From the NCBI GenBank assembly GCA_910586775.1, contig CAJUJN010000012.1, forward strand, positions 13,820 through 77,819: 64,000 nucleotides of DNA, written 5' to 3'. Source of the DNA: an uncultured Acetatifactor sp. Lineage in GTDB: Bacteria; Bacillota; Clostridia; Lachnospirales; Lachnospiraceae. Below, one piece after another: positions 7,536-16,315 of this stretch. A model generated the notes under the pieces. The model was not told the DNA's origin and did not search any database. It was given only the letters and a program-made list of their open reading frames with translations. Position 1 is the stretch's first letter. Every line of letters starts with the position of its first letter. The position numbers were made by a program, and so were the translations under genes.

Positions 7536-7564
7536 ATAATATCATATCCCCACCGGATCAGCAA
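7536..7564 (-). promoter_or_regulatory. promoter of the toxin mRNA
   Basis: On the minus strand TTGCTG (7564-7559), a 17-bp spacer and TATTAT (7541-7536) place the transcript start about 80 nt upstream of the toxin start, leaving room for both leader hairpins. Confidence 0.6.
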
Positions 7565-7824
7565 CGCATATTTTTAATCCGTATCAGGCAATTCCTAATC
7601 GCAGGAACGCCGTGCAAAATTTCCTCCGGCGTTCCCATATAAGGAATCGTCTTCCCGCCCTTTACTTCCAGAATCTCCGTTGCACAGGCACGGATGAATT
7701 CTTCGTCATGGGACACGAACACAAGCACGCCTTCATATTCCGAAAACATTTCCTCCAGTGCCGCCACCGAGGGAATATCCAGATAATTCGTGGACTCATC
7801 CAGAATCAGGACACTGATTCGTCT
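7558..7824 (-). pseudogene. C-terminal remnant of an ABC-F ATPase
   Basis: About 88 codons read RRISVLILDESTNYLDIPSV and continue to VLVFVSHDEEFIRACATEI. This is the Walker B, D-loop and H-switch end of an ABC-F protein (the usual motif is LDEPTNYLDI; here Pro is Ser). Walker A and the first ATPase domain are absent. The open frame continues upstream only through a 15-bp repeat into the out-of-frame end of the kinase gene. It is a truncated relic. Confidence 0.8.
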
Positions 7825-7845
7825 GCCAGTCTCACTGGCAGGCTG

Positions 7846-7915
7846 TGTCCAGTCAGACAATGTCCAGCCAGACAATGTCCAACCAGGCAATGTCCAGCCA
7901 GGCCGGACAATGTCA
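7846..7915. repeat. 15-bp tandem repeat, about four copies
   Basis: Units TGTCCAGTCAGACAA (7846-7860), TGTCCAGCCAGACAA (7861-7875) and TGTCCAACCAGGCAA (7876-7890), then a 20-bp variant to 7910, separate the ABC-F relic from the kinase gene end. Confidence 0.85.
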
Positions 7916-7940
7916 GGATGCGGCAGCGCATCAGCAACGC

Positions 7941-10811
7941 CTAAGCGTTCCGGCAATCCGTTTTCAGATGCAGCATCACCCGGAACATTTTATCCATATC
8001 CACCGGTTTCGTCAAATGCTCATTCATCCCGGCATCCTTCGCCATCGCAATATCCTCCTCAAATGCGTTGGCCGACAGGGCAATGATGGGCACACATCCC
8101 GCGTCAGGTCTGTCCAGACTGCGAATCGTGCGGGTGGCCTCAAATCCGCTCATCACCGGCATCATCAAGTCCATCAGGATGCAGTCGAATGCTCCGTGAG
8201 CCGACGACTGAAAGGCATCCACTGCAGCTTTTCCGTCGTTTGCCGTGACCACCGATGCGCCAGCCTGTTTCAGAACAAATTCCACGATTTCGCAGTTGAC
8301 CTCGTTATCCTCCACCAGAAGGACACGCATTCCCGAGATATCGGCACGCTCGTCTGCTCTCCTGTCATCAGGCTCTGCGGTTTTCTTCGTGTCGAGCGGA
8401 ATGGACAGGGTAACCCGGAACAGACTGCCCTCCCCAATCCGGCTCTCCACCTCAACCGCGCCTCCCATCTGGTCTGCCAGCTTCTTTACAATGGACAGGC
8501 CAAGCCCGGCACCGGTATAGCTGGTCCTTGCACCCGGATTTTCCTGGGTGAAAGGCTCGAAAATATGCTCTTTAAAATCTTCCCCTATGCCGATTCCGGT
8601 ATCTCTGACCACAAACTCGTATGTGGCGGAACCGTTCTCCGCGGAAATCTCTTTCACCTGAAGAAATGCGGAGCCCCCCGGCCGATTATATTTCACTGCA
8701 TTGTCGATAAGACTCGTCAAAATCTGCCTCAGCTGCAGCGGATTTCCCACCAGCCTGCCATGGCACAGACTAACCTCCTCCAACACCAGGCGGATACCTG
8801 CCGCCTCCGCATGGGGTGACATGATCATCATGCACTGTTCCAGGGTATCACGAAGCTCAAAGGATTCCTCCACGCCGGCCGGCCTGCCGCTCTCCAGTCT
8901 GCTGACCTGAAGGACATCGTTCACAAGCGCCAGCAGATGCTCCGTAGACACGCGGATCTTCTCCAGGCACTCCTTCTGCTTTCGCGGCTCTTCCCCGGTG
9001 TGTTCCATAATGGTGAGCATACCCAGGATTCCGTTGATGGGAGTGCGGAGGTCATGGGACATGTGGGAGAGAAATTCACTCTTGGCCGAATTAGCCCGCC
9101 TCACCTTCTCCAACAGTTCCATAATAGCCTGCTCCTGCTTCTTCCGGGTCACCATGATGTCCGTGATATCCTGATGGTATCCGTTGAGACATGCGCCGGG
9201 TTTTTTAAACTTCTTATCCGGTATGCCGCCGCAGCGGACATAAATCTTCCCCAGCGTGGGATGATTCCAGGGATACACCACCTCGGAACGCCCGGATTCC
9301 AGTATCTCCCTCACTGCCTCCTGGACCATCTCAGTATAATCCGGGTCGATGTTTTCATACCAGTGCCGATAGCACGCCTCCGGCTCCACATCCTCCGGCA
9401 CTTCCAGGAGCATCCGCATGGTTCTGTCCGCATACATCCTGGGTTCGCATCCCTCTTCCAGCTCAATGGTCCAGATGCCGGTTCTGGCGCCCTCCAGGAT
9501 GTCCTCCATGCTCTGTCTGGCTTCCAGTCTATACCTTTCTTCCTGCTCCACCACGGCATTGACATCCCGGAAAGCAAAAATCGCGCTCTCCTCTTCCGCC
9601 TCCTTTCCCGTGACAGAGAAATGGATCTCCATGTTCTTTAACCCCGGCAGATTGTCCTTCACCTGGTACCGGACGTAATATTTCTTTTTATTTTTCAGCT
9701 GAGACAGGATATACTCTTTCCGGGTCACCACGCGGAGCCTTTCCTGGTCCTGCTGGATCACATACCTGGAAATATACTGGTCCATAGCCCCCTGATAACT
9801 GTCCGCAAAGCTGAAAGGCTGCTCTTTCCCCTGAAACTCGTTTTCCCGGTAAATCTGGCATGTGTCCGTGAGAAAATCCACCTGATAGATGCTTATATAG
9901 TCCACATTCAGGGCATAGAGGACATTATGGCTCCGCTTTTCAAGCTCCCTGACAAGATTACGCCGCCGCAGGGAGGAAACGATAAAGTATGCCGCCGTCT
10001 GAAGCATATTGGAAGTGTACCCCAGAGCTTTCACCGGCGGATTGTCCACACCGTAAAACCCGATGATCCTGTTGTCATCAAACAGAGGGACTACTACAAG
10101 GGAATGAATATCCTGCTGCTTCAGATTCTCATACTGAAGCGGATCGCTCTGCCGGATGTCTTCCAGATCATTTATCACAATATGCCCGCCGATGCTGAAA
10201 TTCCGATACCAGCTCGCACAGACCTCCGGAGGGACATTCTGCAGATTCACCTTCTCCGGGCGCACCCCGGGAGCCACCCACTCGTAAGTATTGTCGTCTC
10301 CTCCGGATGAATTTCGTTCAAATATATAAGTCCGCTCTCCGGATAACGCCTTGCCAAGGTATGCCAGCAGCACTTCCAGGGACTGGTCCGGCGTCTCCTC
10401 CAACAGGGCCACTCTGAGCCCTTCATTGATGATGGCTTCCAGGTTCTGGACATTCTGCACCATGCTTCTCTGCTGCTCATGGCTGCTTACGTCAAATGCC
10501 ATTTCAAGGCGGTACCTTTTCCCGTTCTCCTCCAGAATGGTACTGCGAAGCAAAAAATGCCTGTTCAGATGCGGCTGAAAGTACTGCTGCTCAAAGCAGT
10601 CCGGATTGCACATGCCGCTGCAGCAGAACATGCAGGGGACATCGCTTCCCCTGAGAATCTGGTAGCACCGTTTCCCCCTGACTTCCGCCGGAGAGCCCAC
10701 TCCAAATACCTCCCGCGCCCTTTTATTCATATAAACCAATTCATAAGTTTCTATATTCGCAACATATACAATCTCGTTGATATTCTCAAAAAATCCCCAT
10801 AAATTACCCAT
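7941..10811 (-). CDS. hybrid sensor histidine kinase (PAS-GAF-PAS-HisKA-HATPase-REC)
   Basis: A 956-residue cytoplasmic hybrid kinase. The order is an N-terminal PAS domain (about 5-110), a GAF domain (about 125-285), a further PAS-like region (about 295-420), a PAS domain (about 435-555), HisKA with phospho-acceptor His586 in SHMSHDLRTP, HATPase with the N box near NAVKYN (704-709) and DTGIGIG (737-743), and a receiver with Asp881 in ILMDLMMP and Lys935. There is no membrane segment. The first PAS domain carries a cysteine cluster (Cys60, 63, 64, 68, 72). No partner regulator is adjacent. Its stop overlaps the upstream end of the ABC-F relic frame. Confidence 0.9.
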   Translation of the reverse strand: MGNLWGFFENINEIVYVANIETYELVYMNKRAREVFGVGSPAEVRGKRCYQILRGSDVPCMFCCSGMCNPDCFEQQYFQPHLNRHFLLRSTILEENGKRYRLEMAFDVSSHEQQRSMVQNVQNLEAIINEGLRVALLEETPDQSLEVLLAYLGKALSGERTYIFERNSSGGDDNTYEWVAPGVRPEKVNLQNVPPEVCASWYRNFSIGGHIVINDLEDIRQSDPLQYENLKQQDIHSLVVVPLFDDNRIIGFYGVDNPPVKALGYTSNMLQTAAYFIVSSLRRRNLVRELEKRSHNVLYALNVDYISIYQVDFLTDTCQIYRENEFQGKEQPFSFADSYQGAMDQYISRYVIQQDQERLRVVTRKEYILSQLKNKKKYYVRYQVKDNLPGLKNMEIHFSVTGKEAEEESAIFAFRDVNAVVEQEERYRLEARQSMEDILEGARTGIWTIELEEGCEPRMYADRTMRMLLEVPEDVEPEACYRHWYENIDPDYTEMVQEAVREILESGRSEVVYPWNHPTLGKIYVRCGGIPDKKFKKPGACLNGYHQDITDIMVTRKKQEQAIMELLEKVRRANSAKSEFLSHMSHDLRTPINGILGMLTIMEHTGEEPRKQKECLEKIRVSTEHLLALVNDVLQVSRLESGRPAGVEESFELRDTLEQCMMIMSPHAEAAGIRLVLEEVSLCHGRLVGNPLQLRQILTSLIDNAVKYNRPGGSAFLQVKEISAENGSATYEFVVRDTGIGIGEDFKEHIFEPFTQENPGARTSYTGAGLGLSIVKKLADQMGGAVEVESRIGEGSLFRVTLSIPLDTKKTAEPDDRRADERADISGMRVLLVEDNEVNCEIVEFVLKQAGASVVTANDGKAAVDAFQSSAHGAFDCILMDLMMPVMSGFEATRTIRSLDRPDAGCVPIIALSANAFEEDIAMAKDAGMNEHLTKPVDMDKMFRVMLHLKTDCRNA

Positions 10812-10967
10812 AAAGACGCCCTCCCACGGTATCTCTCCGGAATCGCATTGCTTTGGTGGTCAGTATACCATATCGCAGCAAAAAAGTCCACTTTACTCAA
10901 TCAATTGAAGTGATAAGCTGTCAGTGCGGGGCGTGGAAACCCCCCCGAAAGAAAGGAGCAGGATAAA

Positions 10968-11075
10968 ACGAAGAACAAGGACAGCTTAAAGATCACCGCA
11001 CTTTATGAGAGATTGTCAAGGGACGATGAGCAGAGCGTGGAAAGCAACAGTATCACAAACCAAGATGCCATTTGA
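10968..11075 (+). pseudogene. N-terminal remnant of a large serine recombinase
   Basis: After an AAAGGAG ribosome site the frame reads KNKDSLKITALYERLSRDDE and then QSVESNSITNQ, the typical start of Tn4451/TndX-type resolvases. The expected ATG is ACG (10968-10970), and a TGA (11073-11075) follows 35 codons on. Only this scar of an integrated element remains. Confidence 0.75.
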
Positions 11076-11183
11076 CAAGGATAGTTTCTCCGAAAATATT
11101 AAAGAGCCACTGTTCACATCTGATCAGCGACTCTTTTCTTTCTGCATTGTGTTTTAAGGAAATCATTCCTTGTTATTAACCGA
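11076..11183. other. junction with an interrupted hairpin
   Basis: The stretch contains AAAGAG (11101-11106) paired to CTCTTT near 11129-11134 with partial internal pairing and a following U-rich run, a possible plus-strand terminator. Otherwise I see only breakpoint sequence between two gene relics. Confidence 0.35.
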
Positions 11184-11394
11184 TTATTCTACCCCCAATA
11201 CCTTGAAAACAGCATCCTCTGCACTGTTGTAGAAAATCAGGTTGAAGCTGCTGATAAGGTCAGCGGGGACGGTGGCCAAATCCACCGCTGAGGTCATTGG
11301 CAACAACACTTTCTTTGCTCCGCTGTCCACGCATACTTGCAGTGCGTTTGCCAGTTCCTCCACCTTCATCATGGTGCCGCTGATGCTGATCTAC
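11184..11394 (-). pseudogene. C-terminal remnant of a BrxL-like (BREX Lon-related) protein
   Basis: The frame after a TAG reads ISISGTMMKVEELANALQVC and continues through DSGAKKVLLPMTSA to FNLIFYNSAEDAVFKVLGVE. This matches the conserved C-terminal end of Lon-related proteins such as BrxL of BREX phage-defence systems. Only about 68 codons survive and no other BREX gene is in the window, so it is a relic. The family call is from memory of the C-terminal signature. Confidence 0.6.
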
Positions 11395-11428
11395 TAAGCT
11401 GAAAGAACGGAAGCTTCTTTTCAACAAA

Positions 11429-12010
11429 TCACAGGATTCCCCTGACGAAAATCTCAATGCCGATGACTATCAGGATGACGCCGCCAAAAATCTGGGCTTT
11501 GTCAGAAAGCTTCGTACCGAACTTCTTCCCGATGACAAGTCCGCTCATACATATCACAAAGGTGACTGCCGAAATGACGGCGGCAGCGGCCAACGCCTTC
11601 AGCCAGCCATAATCCGCAATGGTAAAGCCCACGGATAAGGCATCAATGGAGGTGGCCACTCCCTGGACAAGCAGTGCGCCGAATCCCAGCCCATGCCCGC
11701 TTTCCCCGGATTCTCCCTTTCTGCCATCCATTACCATTTTCCCTCCAATAAATGCCAGCAAAAACAACGCCAGCCATGGAATGAACCTTTCAAACACCGC
11801 AAAATACTGCGCGACGGTTTTTACGCAGAACCAGCCGGTCAGAGGCATCAGCGCCTGGAATCCGGCAAACACGCCGGCAATGCCGCACATCCGGCCCTTC
11901 TTCATCTCCGGCTCATTTAAGCCGTTGGCCATGGATACCGAAAAAGCGTCCATGGCAAGCCCCACGCCGAGCAATACGCTGTTGAAAAAGAAAATAAAGC
12001 CCCATTCCAT
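11429..12010 (-). CDS. mntP: manganese efflux pump MntP
   Basis: A 193-residue inner-membrane protein with six hydrophobic segments. The two repeat halves carry the conserved acidic motifs GLAMDAFSVSMANG (about 17-30) and GVATSIDALSVG (about 117-128), defining the MntP Mn(II) exporter. ATG 12010 follows AGGAGGATGAAAAG; an upstream in-frame start 12 codons earlier would include the ribosome site and is rejected. A 105-bp hairpin lies 45-150 bp upstream, where other bacteria often have a Mn-sensing yybP-ykoY riboswitch; I cannot match that consensus here. Confidence 0.93.
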   Translation of the reverse strand: MEWGFIFFFNSVLLGVGLAMDAFSVSMANGLNEPEMKKGRMCGIAGVFAGFQALMPLTGWFCVKTVAQYFAVFERFIPWLALFLLAFIGGKMVMDGRKGESGESGHGLGFGALLVQGVATSIDALSVGFTIADYGWLKALAAAAVISAVTFVICMSGLVIGKKFGTKLSDKAQIFGGVILIVIGIEIFVRGIL

Positions 12011-12054
12011 CTTTTCATCCTCCTGGTTTACCGGATTTTCCTCCAAAGCACAAA

Positions 12055-12159
12055 AGACTCACAGAGCCATAGCGGGAACACCTGCAACGGATACCTTGTC
12101 TCATAGAAATATACTCGATATCCTCCGCAGCTGCCTCCCCGCGACAGCCCCATGAGTCT
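12055..12159 (-). terminator. 105-bp long hairpin between the GH13 gene and mntP
   Basis: Terminal arms AGACTCA (12055-12061) and TGAGTCT (12153-12159) begin a stem that continues for about 23 pairs, counting wobbles, with a single mismatch, then a second block of about 12 pairs. On the minus strand it ends TGAGTCTTTTG. It could be the GH13 terminator, a regulated mntP leader or a MITE-like insertion; the sequence does not decide. Confidence 0.55.
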
Positions 12160-12198
12160 CGCAATTTATCTCTGAAAACCCTGATGTGGGCATCCGTC

Positions 12199-14202
12199 TC
12201 AGCGGAAGCTCTTCACCCACGCGATCAGGGAGTCATGATACACATTCTCTGCCACGTCCCGGCGCATCTGGTCCGTTATCGGCCCGTTCTTCTCCATGAT
12301 GGCCAGAATCGCTTCCTGAAGGCCTGCAATTCTTCCCTCTTCAAATACCTTCTTCAGCGCCTCTTCCGCCACGGTCTTTCCGTCTGCGGGTCCCGAAGCG
12401 GTCCTGGTTTCGGCTGCTTTGTCAGGCTCCGGTGCAGAACCGGTTCCATTGGAGGTTTCCCCGGAAGCAGCAGCACAGCAGTTTGCCGTCTGTGCGGTTT
12501 CCTGCCCTGTCATCTCTTTGCCGGACACATCCGCTGCCGCCTCTTTACCGGCCGATTCCTGACCTGCTGCCTTTTCGCCGGATGTCTCCGGACATGCAGC
12601 TTTTTCACCGCACGCCTCCTGACCTGACGCTTCTTCGCCGAACGTCTTCTGTGCTGCTGCCTCTTCAGCGCACACATGCTGACCTGCCGTCTCTCCTCCG
12701 CACATATGCTGACCTGCAGCCCTTTCACCGGACATTTCCTGCCCTGTCTGCCGGACTGCTTCCGTTCCGGCAGCAGATTCATGCTCAGGTTCTTTGACTG
12801 CGGCGGCAGATGCCTGTTCCGGATTGCTGTCCTGTGCATCCTTTGCCCATTCACCGTCCAGAGGCACCCAGATTTCACCGGAATTCGCCTTTACGTTCAC
12901 CGCAATACGGCCTCCTTCCACCCTGACCTTCTGGCCGGTAAGCGCCCCTATATACTCCGCTGCGTTTCCGGCAGGCAGGGTCATCACATAATCGCTGTCG
13001 TCGTTGTTCACCGTCACCACAACGGACTCCCCGTTGTAATTTCTGGCGAAAGCATACTGACGATTGGTCAGCATCAGCTCCTGATAGTCTCCGTAAGAGA
13101 TAGCCTTTACCTTCCGGCGCACTTTACCCAACGCAGCGATCAGAGCGGTGCAGGCATTCTTCTCCAGCGCTTCAGCGAAATCCGACAGCGAAAGAGCGGG
13201 TCGCAGAGAATCATCGGAATAACGTTCCTTTTTGCCTTCAATACCAAATTCCGAGCCATAGTAGACAGAGGGAATGCCCGGAAGTGTGTACAGCAGCACA
13301 TGAACCGGAGCGAAATGAGCCTTATTGTTCAGCTTCGTGTAAATTCGTTCCACATCGTGATTGTCCACGAAATTATACAGCTTCAGTCCCTCAGGCCGAT
13401 TTCCGCCCATGCCGTACAGGCGTTTCACCGTGTGGGCTATCTCGAAGTAATTATGGTCATTGTGTCCGGAGTACAGAGCCTTGTGCAGATTATAATTTGT
13501 GACGGAATGCAGCGTCCCCTCATTGACCCAGCGGGTATAATCCCCGTGAATGACCTCGCCCATAAGCCAGAACTCCGGCTTCACCTCGTCCGCCACATGG
13601 CGCAGCGCTCTCATATAATCGAAATTCAGTACATCTGCCGCGTCCAGACGGATACCGTCGATGTCGAACTCACTGACCCAGAACCGCACCACATCGCAGA
13701 TATAATCTCTCACAGCAGGATTCTGTTGATTCAGCTTGGCCAGCAAATCGTAGCCGCCCCAGTTTTCATAGGAGAAGCCGTCGTTGTACTGGTTGTTCCC
13801 CCAGAAATTCACGTTGCAGTACCAGTCCTTGTAAGGGGAGTTCTCCCGCTTCTCCCGGATGTCCTTGAAAGCAAAGAAGTCCCTGCCTGTATGGTTGAAC
13901 ACGCCGTCCAGGATGACCCGGATTCCCTGCCTGTGGCATTCCGCCACATAAGCTTTTAAATCTTCGTTGGTGCCCAGACGGCTGTCCAGCTTTTTGTAAT
14001 CCGTGGTTTCATATCCATGTCCCACCGACTCAAACAAAGGACCGATGTAGATTGCATTGCATCCAATCGCCTTTATATGCGCAATCCAGGGAATCAGCGT
14101 GTTCAATCGATGTACCGGCTCTTCGTAAGAATTCTCCCTGGGTGCCCCGGTAAGCCCCAGTGGATAGATATGGTAAAATATTGCCTCATCATACCATGCC
14201 AT
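12199..14202 (-). CDS. GH13 alpha-amylase-family glycosidase with a repeat-rich C-terminal tail
   Basis: A 667-residue enzyme without signal peptide, so probably intracellular. Residues 1-450 form a GH13 barrel with catalytic Asp187 (GIRLDAAD), Glu216 (LMGEVIHG) and Asp283 (FVDNHD), like cytoplasmic maltodextrin-type amylases. Residues 451-606 are unusual low-complexity sequence containing seven or eight 10-residue repeats (GQxxxGEEAA type, several with Cys), followed by a helical C-terminus (607-667). ATAGGAGGAAACACAAT precedes ATG 14202, and a consensus promoter lies at 14289-14317. The exact substrate is unclear. Confidence 0.9.
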   Translation of the reverse strand: MAWYDEAIFYHIYPLGLTGAPRENSYEEPVHRLNTLIPWIAHIKAIGCNAIYIGPLFESVGHGYETTDYKKLDSRLGTNEDLKAYVAECHRQGIRVILDGVFNHTGRDFFAFKDIREKRENSPYKDWYCNVNFWGNNQYNDGFSYENWGGYDLLAKLNQQNPAVRDYICDVVRFWVSEFDIDGIRLDAADVLNFDYMRALRHVADEVKPEFWLMGEVIHGDYTRWVNEGTLHSVTNYNLHKALYSGHNDHNYFEIAHTVKRLYGMGGNRPEGLKLYNFVDNHDVERIYTKLNNKAHFAPVHVLLYTLPGIPSVYYGSEFGIEGKKERYSDDSLRPALSLSDFAEALEKNACTALIAALGKVRRKVKAISYGDYQELMLTNRQYAFARNYNGESVVVTVNNDDSDYVMTLPAGNAAEYIGALTGQKVRVEGGRIAVNVKANSGEIWVPLDGEWAKDAQDSNPEQASAAAVKEPEHESAAGTEAVRQTGQEMSGERAAGQHMCGGETAGQHVCAEEAAAQKTFGEEASGQEACGEKAACPETSGEKAAGQESAGKEAAADVSGKEMTGQETAQTANCCAAASGETSNGTGSAPEPDKAAETRTASGPADGKTVAEEALKKVFEEGRIAGLQEAILAIMEKNGPITDQMRRDVAENVYHDSLIAWVKSFR
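12535..12747. repeat. 30-bp in-frame tandem repeat in the GH13 gene
   Basis: Residues 486-556 of the GH13 protein fall into 10-residue periods (GQEMSGERAA, GQHMCGGETA, GQHVCAEEAA and diverged copies). The 30-bp period keeps the reading frame, so copy number can change without a frameshift. Confidence 0.8.
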
Positions 14203-14221
14203 ATTGTGTTTCCTCCTATCC

Positions 14222-14317
14222 AGCTGCCATTTATGGCAGCTTGTACCGCCTGCGGCCGTTATGCCGCATCAGCGGAATTCCTTATTCCAGTATAATCAGA
14301 ACGGGGAAAATAGTCAA
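14222..14317 (-). promoter_or_regulatory. promoter and leader hairpin of the GH13 gene
   Basis: On the minus strand TTGACT (14317-14312), a 17-bp spacer and TATACT (14294-14289) form a strong sigma-A promoter. In the leader a perfect 8-bp stem AGCTGCCA/TGGCAGCT (14222-14229 and 14234-14241) sits directly upstream of the ribosome site. Confidence 0.75.
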
Positions 14318-14381
14318 CTGTCCGCTGGCAATTCTTAAGTCCAAATCATTTCTTGCTACTGTTCGCACCTCAGCTTGACCG

Positions 14382-14431
14382 AAAGAAACCGATGGTATAG
14401 ACTGTTCTCAGTCGGAACCATCGGTTTCTTT
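14382..14431. terminator. strong, bidirectional hairpin terminator
   Basis: Perfect 15-bp arms AAAGAAACCGATGGT (14382-14396) and ACCATCGGTTTCTTT (14417-14431) enclose a second perfect GACTG/CAGTC stem. Each strand ends in a T-rich run. It overlaps the stop of the IS66-like remnant. Confidence 0.8.
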
Positions 14432-14837
14432 ATCCAAAGATCCGGAATACTCTGTCAAATAAGTTAAGGCCTTCCTCCTGGCGCATCATAACAGGCATAC
14501 TCATGCACTGACAGAGATACCCGATGCTCTCGAAACTCCGGAATGACACGGCCTGCTGCTGTTTTCTCTTATAACCTCTCAGAAGCCTTTCAGCTTCGTT
14601 GTTGGTGGTGGGCACCATGGGGTCATGCAGGAAAAGGAGTTGGTTATGCATGCATTTCCTTATTCCATGTCCGGTCCGGCTCGTTCCAGATGCTGTCTTT
14701 AAGCCCGCGCAGCACATGAACTGGGCATTCCTGGCGGGCTTCCAGGACGGCAACCAGGTCTTCATAGATGGCAGCCGGGTCCCTGTTTCTGTCCTTATGC
14801 ATATCAAAACCCTCACTTTCTGGTAAGAGTATTGCAT
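14430..14837 (-). pseudogene. IS66-family transposase C-terminal remnant
   Basis: Residues 70-135 of the frame (FLHDPMVPTTNNEAERLLRG, then SFRSFESIGYLCQCMSM) match the C-terminal part of IS66-type transposases. The sequence just upstream (YEDLVAVLEARQECPVHVLR) belongs to the same protein but lies in another frame, so there is a frameshift near 14640-14650. The N-terminal two-thirds are missing. No IS66 inverted repeats or helper genes are visible. Confidence 0.8.
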
Positions 14838-14840
14838 GTG

Positions 14841-16193
14841 CTACTCTTTGGTCAGCACCCCCATATATTTCTCCCATTTTCCGGTGAGCACTCTCGTCAC
14901 AAAGCAGATGCCCCGCACCAGCCAGTCCGCGGTCATGGCGATATATACGCCGAAGATCCCCAGATCCATCCCCCTGGCCAGGATATAGGCCAGTCCTATC
15001 CTGCAGATCCACATGGATGCAATAGCCACCACCATGGGAAACCGCACATCCCCCGCCGCCCGCAGTCCGTTGGGCAGGGCGAATGCCAGAGGATGCACCA
15101 ACATGCAGCAGATACAATGGTAACACAAAAGCCGACCCGTCAGCCGGGCTGTCTCCTGGCTGAGCCGGTACATCCCGAAAATCGGCTCCCTGAAAACAAT
15201 CAGCATAATCCCGATGATGCCCACAAAAAGGTACGCCGCCCGCAGCAGCCGAAACATATACTCCCTGGCCTGCTTATATTCCCCGGCTCCCACACACTGT
15301 CCCACCACCGTGACGATGGCTGTCCCCACAGCCCCTGCGGGAATCAGCTGGAAATTGCCCACGTTTCCCGTAATCGCATTTGCCGTGATAGCCGCCGTCC
15401 CGAAGCTGGCGGTAAGGCTGGAGAGCAGAATCTTCCCCACCTGGAAGATGCTGCTCTCCAGGCCGCTGGGAATTCCTATATAGAGGATTTTGTGCAGGAT
15501 GGGTCTGTCCAGCCCGATTCTGCGGCTCACCGGCACCTCGCCTCCATGAAGCAGCAGAATGCAGATCACAGCCGCTGAGAGCAGGCGGGATACGAGTGTG
15601 GAAAGAGCCGCCCCCGCCACGCCCATGTTCAGCCCGTAGATCAGCAGCGCGTTTCCCGCCACATTCACCAGGTTGGAAAACAGGGAGACCTTCATGGACA
15701 CCCTGGAATTGCCCACCGCCCGGAACAATGCCGCGCCGCTGTTATAGATGCCTAAAAAAGGAAAGGACACCGCATTGAAATAAAAGTAAATTCTGGCATT
15801 GCCCATTACATCCCCGTCAATATTGCCGTAAATTGCTGCCAGGATCTGCCTGTTTCCAAGCAGGGACACAGCCATAAAGACCATCGCCATGGCCGAGACC
15901 GCCAGAAACAGCTGGTTGGCGGCTCTCGCCACCTTCTCCCTGTCCCCCTTGCCGATATACTGCGCCACCGTCACGGCTCCACCGGAAGCCACCGCCCCGA
16001 ACAGTCCGATGAGAAGGACGCTTATGGTATCCACCAGAGAAATGCCGGACACCGCCGCCTCCCCGCAGGAAGCCACCATCATGGTATCCGCCATCCCAAT
16101 GGCCACGGACAGAAGCTGCTCCAGCACCAGAGGAATTACCAGGTCTCTTAACTGTTTATTCGTAAACATCATTACGTATGCACGTTTGTGCAT
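14841..16193 (-). CDS. MATE-family multidrug or metabolite efflux protein
   Basis: A protein of about 450 residues with twelve hydrophobic segments in two related halves, typical of MATE Na+/H+-coupled exporters (early LVIPLVLEQLLSVAIGMADT). The start is uncertain. GTG 16232 has no ribosome site, ATG 16193 is only one base from AAAGGA, and the paired ATGs at 16172/16169 are 21 bases away. A small hairpin ATGCAC-AAAC-GTGCAT lies between AAGGA and the paired ATGs and could bring them into range. Homologues usually begin near MFTNKQL, favouring the last choice. Substrate unknown. Confidence 0.88.
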   Translation of the reverse strand: MHKRAYVMMFTNKQLRDLVIPLVLEQLLSVAIGMADTMMVASCGEAAVSGISLVDTISVLLIGLFGAVASGGAVTVAQYIGKGDREKVARAANQLFLAVSAMAMVFMAVSLLGNRQILAAIYGNIDGDVMGNARIYFYFNAVSFPFLGIYNSGAALFRAVGNSRVSMKVSLFSNLVNVAGNALLIYGLNMGVAGAALSTLVSRLLSAAVICILLLHGGEVPVSRRIGLDRPILHKILYIGIPSGLESSIFQVGKILLSSLTASFGTAAITANAITGNVGNFQLIPAGAVGTAIVTVVGQCVGAGEYKQAREYMFRLLRAAYLFVGIIGIMLIVFREPIFGMYRLSQETARLTGRLLCYHCICCMLVHPLAFALPNGLRAAGDVRFPMVVAIASMWICRIGLAYILARGMDLGIFGVYIAMTADWLVRGICFVTRVLTGKWEKYMGVLTKE

Positions 16194-16315
16194 TCCTTTC
16201 TTATTCAATTTCTTCCTGCCCAAATCGGGCACCGGGCAGGAAATGTCATGATATCATCCGTACATTCTGTCCTGATACAGCCTGTCTTAAAAGAGCACGA
16301 AGCGCGGAAAAACTG

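Noticed and set aside
12011..12198. yybP-ykoY manganese riboswitch ahead of mntP
   Set aside because: The conserved loop sequences of that class are not visible; I see only a long hairpin, recorded as such.
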